Assembly (NCBI RefSeq): GCF_028656955.1
Contig: NZ_JAMDGY010000027.1
Location: forward strand, 122,829 to 186,828
Origin: Pseudomonas fontis
GTDB taxonomy: Bacteria; Pseudomonadota; Gammaproteobacteria; Pseudomonadales; Pseudomonadaceae
Reading direction: 5' to 3'
DNA length: 64,000 bases
Position numbers and translations under genes: made by a program. Shown piece after piece: positions 59,600 to 64,000 of this stretch (the first letter of the stretch is position 1; each line of letters opens with the position of its first letter). The notes below the pieces were generated by a model, which worked only from the letters and a program-made list of their open reading frames with translations, made no database searches and was not told the DNA's origin.

Positions 59600-59929
59600 T
59601 CAGACGTGAACTTGCCCGGCAACACCGCGTGGCAGGCGGCATAGGTTGGGCAGCGCGCTCAGGTGCACACGCCAGTGGGCCTTGACGCAGAAACGGCTCG
59701 CCGGGGCGGCGGGCTTTTTACGCAGGTCGGCCAGCGACGGGGTCTTCTTGGCCGGTGCCGCCGCAGGCTTGACCAGCGAGCGCTGGCAGGACTTGCAGGA
59801 AACCTTGTCAGTGTCCTGGGTGCTTGCCAGGGACGGGGAAGTGCGACCGCATGCAGAGTCGCTACCATTCATCGAGTAGTGTGTAACCAAACCGTACATC
59901 TCCAAAGCTTTGTAAAAACGCGGCGGCAT
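59600..59929 (-). CDS. Small protein with zinc-ribbon-like cysteines
   Basis: 109 residues if the ATG at 59929 is used; the ATGs at 59899 and 59872 are alternatives. It has an N-terminal HYSMNGSDSACGRTSP region with Cys and a CKSC pair (DKVSCKSCQRSL), suggesting a metal site. The tail is Ala/Pro/Lys-rich. I know similar pseudomonad proteins only as hypothetical. The 240 bases before it hold no other gene. Confidence 0.65.
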   Translation of the reverse strand: MPPRFYKALEMYGLVTHYSMNGSDSACGRTSPSLASTQDTDKVSCKSCQRSLVKPAAAPAKKTPSLADLRKKPAAPASRFCVKAHWRVHLSALPNLCRLPRGVAGQVHV

Positions 59930-60145
59930 TTTCGCACACGTTGACCGTGGATGCCGACTGACTGTGCCACGAAGCCAGCAACAGAGCGGCGACGAACAGT
60001 GCTGGCACTTTGATACGCTTCAAGGCATGCTAGCCGCCCTTCGGGTGTCGGCTTATAGTGCGCAACTGGACCGTCGCCTACGTAGTCGGCATCTGCCCTG
60101 TGCAGCAAGTGCCTGCCACAGCCAGCCATACCGCAGGATCACCGT

Positions 60146-63100
60146 TTGACCAATCTCACTCAGCCGTCATCCTTGCGCAATGCCTCTGCTGCGTCTGGTT
60201 CGCCCTTGCGCGGCTCATTGAAAGGGGCCTTGGCCATCCTGGTGTTGCTGCTGCTCGCCCTGCTGTTCTGGCAGTTGCTCGATCAATTCCGTCACACACT
60301 GGCCGACCGCCGCCAACACAGCGTGGATGCCAGCGCCGAACTGGCCGACCATCTCAACCTGAAGATGGCGCTCAAGGCCCAGCAAGCGCTCAACCAGCTG
60401 GGGCCGTACGTCGAGGCTCCCCGCGTCGAGGCACTGCCAGCGCTACTCGCCCAACTACAGAAAAAGCTGCCGGCACTGCAAAGCCTGGCCTGGCTTGACG
60501 GCAATGCCCAGGTGCAACGCGACAGCCTCGCCAACAGCCCGGACAGCGCCGCGTTCGACGAGCTGCTGCGCGAGGCTGGGCAGCACGCCTTCTACTTCAG
60601 CAACGCCAGCGACAACAGCTACATCTACCTGCTGCTGCGCCAGCCCGACAGCGCCGGCTTCTGGCTGCTGCGCCTGGCCCCGGCGTACTACGCCGAACTG
60701 GCCGACCGCCTAGAGCACCCGTCGCACCCACTGTGGCTGCTGGAAAACAGCCGCACCGCCGAGATCATCAGCGAGCATGGCCGGCTGCGGGCGAGCAGCA
60801 CCGACACCGACCAGTTGCAAAGCGTGATGCTGACCTACCTGGACAACAGCGACTGGCAACTGCGCGGCCTGTTTGACGCCAGGCACAGCCGCCAGCAACT
60901 GCTCCCGGCGCTGATCACCAAGTGTGTGCTGGGGCTGGTCTGTGCCCTGCTGCCACTGCTCGCGCTGGTCAGCATGCGCCGCCGCCATCGTGCCTTGCAG
61001 GAAGGGCGCCGGCGTTATCACGATATCTTCGAAGGCACCGGTGTTGCCCTGTGCGTGCTCGACCTGTCGGGCCTGGGCGCCCTGCTCGATCGCCAACGCC
61101 TGCGCAACCGCGATGACCTGGCACAACGCCTGGCCCAGGATGACCAGCTTCGCGCGGCCTTGCTGCAAGAGCTGAAAATCACCGAAGTGAACCAGATGGC
61201 CCTGCAACTGCTGGGCGTCAAATGCTGCGAAACGGCGTGGCAACGCCTGGTGGAAAGTGGTTCGACCGATGGCGCCGGGATCGGCCTGCAACTGGTCGAG
61301 GCGGTGCTGGAGAACCAGCACCAGCTGGAGCTGGAACTACGCCTGAGCAACGAACACGGCCAGGACCTGCACCTGTGGCTGGTGGTGCGCTTGCCGCGGG
61401 ACCACCGCGACTATCACGCGGTGATCCTCAGCATCAGCGACATCACCAGCCGCAAGCAGGTCGAACTGTCGTTGCTCGAGCGCGAGGGCTTCTGGTCGGA
61501 CGTGATCCGCACCGTGCCCGACCAGCTGTATGTGCAGGACGTACACACCCGCCGCATGATCTTCAGCAACCGCCACTTCGGCCATACCCTGGGCTACACG
61601 GTCGACGAGCTGTCGAACATGGGCGAGTATTTCTGGGAGGTCCTGCTGCACCCGGAGGACGCCGAGCTGTATCAGCGCATGCGCCTGGAGCAGCGTCAGA
61701 GCTTCTACATCGAGCAGTTGCATTGCCAACTGCGCTTCCGTCACAAAGACCAGCGCTGGCGCCGCTATGACATTCGCGAGCAGGCCCTGACCCGTGACCA
61801 CGCCGGGCATGTGACGCGGATCATCGGCGTGGCCAAGGACGTCACCGAGCAGATCGAGGCCAGCGAATCGCTGCGCGACAGCGAGAAACGCTACCGCATG
61901 CTCGCCGAAAGTATCAGCGACGTAATCTTCTCCACCGACGACCACCTGCAACTGAACTACGTCAGCCCCTCGGTGCACGCGGTACTGGGCTATGGCGTGG
62001 ACTGGATTTTCGACAATGGCTGGCAATCGACGATTGCCAACCCGGCGCAACTGACCGGCCTGTACAGCCTGGTCGAGCGCGTCAACCGCGCCCTGGGTGA
62101 TAACTGCCAGCTGGAAAAACTGCGCACCGAGGTGCCGACCCAGTTGTTCCTGTTCGACTGCCTGCGCGCCGATGGCCGCAAGATCCCCATCGAACTGCGC
62201 CTGGTGCTGGTGTGGGATGAGCACAATCATTTCGAAGGCATCCTCGGCGTCGGCCGCGACATCAGCCAGCAGCGCCGCGCCGAGAAAGACCTGCGCATGG
62301 CCGCCACGGTGTTCGAGCACTCGACCTCGGCCATCCTCATCACCGACCCGGCCGGCTACATCGTGCAGGCCAACGAGGCGTTCAGCCGGGTCAGCGGCTA
62401 TGCGGTCAGCGACGTGCTCGACCAGTTGCCGAGCATGCTCACCGTCGACGAGCAGCAGGAAGCGCACCTGCACTATGTGCTCAAGCAGTTGCATCAGCGC
62501 GGCACCTGGGAAGGCGAAGTCTGGCTCAAGCGTCGCAGTGGCGAGCACTACCCGGCGTGGGTCGGCATCACTGCGGTGTTCGACGACGAGGGCGACCTGG
62601 CCAGCTACGTGTGCTTCTTCACCGACATCAGCGAGCGCAAGGCCAGCGAACAACGCATTCACCGCCTGGCCTACTACGACGCCCTGACCCACCTGCCTAA
62701 CCGCACGCTGTTCCAGGACCGCCTGCACACCGCGCTGCAACAGGCCGAACGGCAGAAGGCCTGGGTAGTGCTGATGTTCCTCGACCTCGACCGTTTCAAG
62801 CCGATCAACGACTCCCTGGGCCACGCCGCCGGCGACCGCATGCTCAAGGACATGGCCGAGCGCTTGCTCGACTGCGTCGATGACGACGACACCGTGGCAC
62901 GCATGGGTGGCGACGAATTCACCTTGCTGCTGCAACCACGGGCGACCCGCGAAATGGCGCTCAACCGTGCCATCCACGTTGCCGAACAGATTCTCGGCAG
63001 CCTGGTGCGCCCGTTCGTGCTGGAGAACCGCGAGTTCTTTGTCACCGCCAGTATCGGCATCGCCCTCAGCCCGCAGGATGGCGGCGAGCTGAGCCAGCTG

Positions 63101-63979
63101 ATGAAGAACGCTGACACGGCGATGTACCACGCCAAAGAGCGCGGCAAGAACAACTTCCAGTTCTACCAGGCGGACATGAACGCCAGTGCCCTGGAACGCC
63201 TGGAGCTGGAGAGCGACCTGCGCCATGCCCTGGAGCAGAACGAGTTCATCCTCTATTACCAGCCGCAGTTCAGCGGTGATGGCAAGCGCCTGACCGGCGC
63301 CGAGGCGCTGCTGCGCTGGCGCCATCCACAGCGCGGGCTGGTGCCGCCGGGGGACTTCATCCCGGTGATCGAGGAACTGGGCCTGGTGGTCGATGTGGGC
63401 GACTGGGTGATTGCCGAGGCGAGCCGTCAGCTCAAGGCCTGGCACCAGGCCAAGGTGCGGGTGCCGAAGGTCTCGGTGAACATCTCGGCGCGGCAGTTCT
63501 CCGATGGTCAGCTGGGCACGCGGATCGCCAACATCCTCAAGGAGACCGGCCTGCCGCCGGCGTGCCTGGAGCTGGAGCTGACCGAGAGCATCCTGATGCG
63601 CGAGGTCAACGAGGCGATGGTGATCCTCGACAGCCTGAAGAACCTCGGTTTGAGCATTGCCGTTGATGACTTTGGCACGGGCTATTCGTCGCTGAACTAC
63701 CTCAAGCAGTTCCCGATCGATGTGCTGAAAATTGACCGGACCTTCGTCGATGGCTTGCCTGCGGGCGAGCAGGATGCGCAGATCGCCCGGGCGATCATTG
63801 CCATGGCCCACAGCCTGAACCTGGCGGTGATCGCCGAGGGTGTGGAAACCCATGAGCAACTGGAGTTCCTGCGCGAGCATGGCTGCGATGAAGTGCAGGG
63901 TTACCTGTTCGGGCGGCCGATGCCAGCCAACCAGTTCGCTGCGCAGTTCAGCAACGAAACGCTGTTCATGTTCGAGTAA
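60146..63979 (+). CDS. morA: GGDEF-EAL c-di-GMP signalling protein MorA
   Basis: 1277 residues from a TTG at 60146 (AGGA 7 bases upstream). The N-terminus has two membrane helices (GALAILVLLLLALLFWQLL, about 28-47; ALITKCVLGLVCALLPLLALV, about 253-275) around a periplasmic loop. About four PAS/PAC domains follow. The GGDEF domain (RMGGDEFTLL) has an intact active-site motif and the EAL domain (TGAEALLRW) too, so both cyclase and phosphodiesterase may work. Position upstream of glyA and downstream of ettA in pseudomonads, and size, match MorA, which controls flagella and biofilm. Confidence 0.85.
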   Translation: MTNLTQPSSLRNASAASGSPLRGSLKGALAILVLLLLALLFWQLLDQFRHTLADRRQHSVDASAELADHLNLKMALKAQQALNQLGPYVEAPRVEALPALLAQLQKKLPALQSLAWLDGNAQVQRDSLANSPDSAAFDELLREAGQHAFYFSNASDNSYIYLLLRQPDSAGFWLLRLAPAYYAELADRLEHPSHPLWLLENSRTAEIISEHGRLRASSTDTDQLQSVMLTYLDNSDWQLRGLFDARHSRQQLLPALITKCVLGLVCALLPLLALVSMRRRHRALQEGRRRYHDIFEGTGVALCVLDLSGLGALLDRQRLRNRDDLAQRLAQDDQLRAALLQELKITEVNQMALQLLGVKCCETAWQRLVESGSTDGAGIGLQLVEAVLENQHQLELELRLSNEHGQDLHLWLVVRLPRDHRDYHAVILSISDITSRKQVELSLLEREGFWSDVIRTVPDQLYVQDVHTRRMIFSNRHFGHTLGYTVDELSNMGEYFWEVLLHPEDAELYQRMRLEQRQSFYIEQLHCQLRFRHKDQRWRRYDIREQALTRDHAGHVTRIIGVAKDVTEQIEASESLRDSEKRYRMLAESISDVIFSTDDHLQLNYVSPSVHAVLGYGVDWIFDNGWQSTIANPAQLTGLYSLVERVNRALGDNCQLEKLRTEVPTQLFLFDCLRADGRKIPIELRLVLVWDEHNHFEGILGVGRDISQQRRAEKDLRMAATVFEHSTSAILITDPAGYIVQANEAFSRVSGYAVSDVLDQLPSMLTVDEQQEAHLHYVLKQLHQRGTWEGEVWLKRRSGEHYPAWVGITAVFDDEGDLASYVCFFTDISERKASEQRIHRLAYYDALTHLPNRTLFQDRLHTALQQAERQKAWVVLMFLDLDRFKPINDSLGHAAGDRMLKDMAERLLDCVDDDDTVARMGGDEFTLLLQPRATREMALNRAIHVAEQILGSLVRPFVLENREFFVTASIGIALSPQDGGELSQLMKNADTAMYHAKERGKNNFQFYQADMNASALERLELESDLRHALEQNEFILYYQPQFSGDGKRLTGAEALLRWRHPQRGLVPPGDFIPVIEELGLVVDVGDWVIAEASRQLKAWHQAKVRVPKVSVNISARQFSDGQLGTRIANILKETGLPPACLELELTESILMREVNEAMVILDSLKNLGLSIAVDDFGTGYSSLNYLKQFPIDVLKIDRTFVDGLPAGEQDAQIARAIIAMAHSLNLAVIAEGVETHEQLEFLREHGCDEVQGYLFGRPMPANQFAAQFSNETLFMFE

Positions 63980-63985
63980 TGCCCC

Positions 63986-64000
63986 CTGTGGGAGCCGGCC
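63986..64000. repeat. REP element cut by the window edge
   Basis: CTGTGGGAGCCGGCC begins an inverted REP copy 6 bases after the morA stop. Confidence 0.85.

Overview
The window reads as a Pseudomonas chromosome, most like the P. putida/P. fluorescens side of the genus. Its housekeeping gene order (prfA-hemA / TPR-lolB-ispE-tRNA-prs-rplY-pth-ychF; can-rimI-holD; mksF-mksE-mksB; creA-proB-obgE-rpmA-rplU / ispB; lon-like; gdhA; ettA; morA) is the order I know from pseudomonads. The high-GC coding bias and the repeated REP elements (core GCCGGCAAGGCCGGCTCCCA) fit the same assignment. This comes from recognition, not from a search.

Region 1 (1-9400) is core: translation termination and haem synthesis leftward; outer-membrane lipoprotein sorting, isoprenoid, PRPP and ribosome functions rightward. 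The last third of ispE, next to tRNA-Gln, is written in AT-rich codons unlike the rest of the gene.

Region 2 (9400-16820) is the most interesting part: a compact, apparently self-contained plant-type effector locus. It holds a CesT-like type III chaperone, a 1648-residue AvrE/DspE-family effector and an HrpL-like ECF sigma factor. Both the chaperone and the effector have a textbook hrp box (GGAACC-N15-CCACTCA). A secreted alpha/beta hydrolase follows. No type III secretion apparatus gene lies in the window.

Region 3 (16820-19640) is an AT-rich scar: a YfiH/laccase-domain paralogue, a frameshifted LuxR remnant, a small-peptide ORF, a membrane-protein fragment, imperfect repeats and a truncated siderophore-type esterase.

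Region 4 (19630-34700) is variable. It has two MFS transporters and two complete iron-signalling modules (FecI-type sigma, FecR-type regulator, STN-bearing TonB-dependent receptor) that converge on tRNA-Met. LysE and LysR genes, an M15-like peptidase and an unknown periplasmic protein follow. It ends in a 159-bp tandem duplication that copied the 3' end of the carbonic anhydrase gene together with a REP pair.

Region 5 (34700-64000) is core again: carbonic anhydrase, rimI/holD, the three-gene Mks condensin, proB/obgE/L27/L21, ispB, a Fur-box-preceded 80-residue protein, a Lon-like protease, gdhA, ettA and the c-di-GMP protein MorA.
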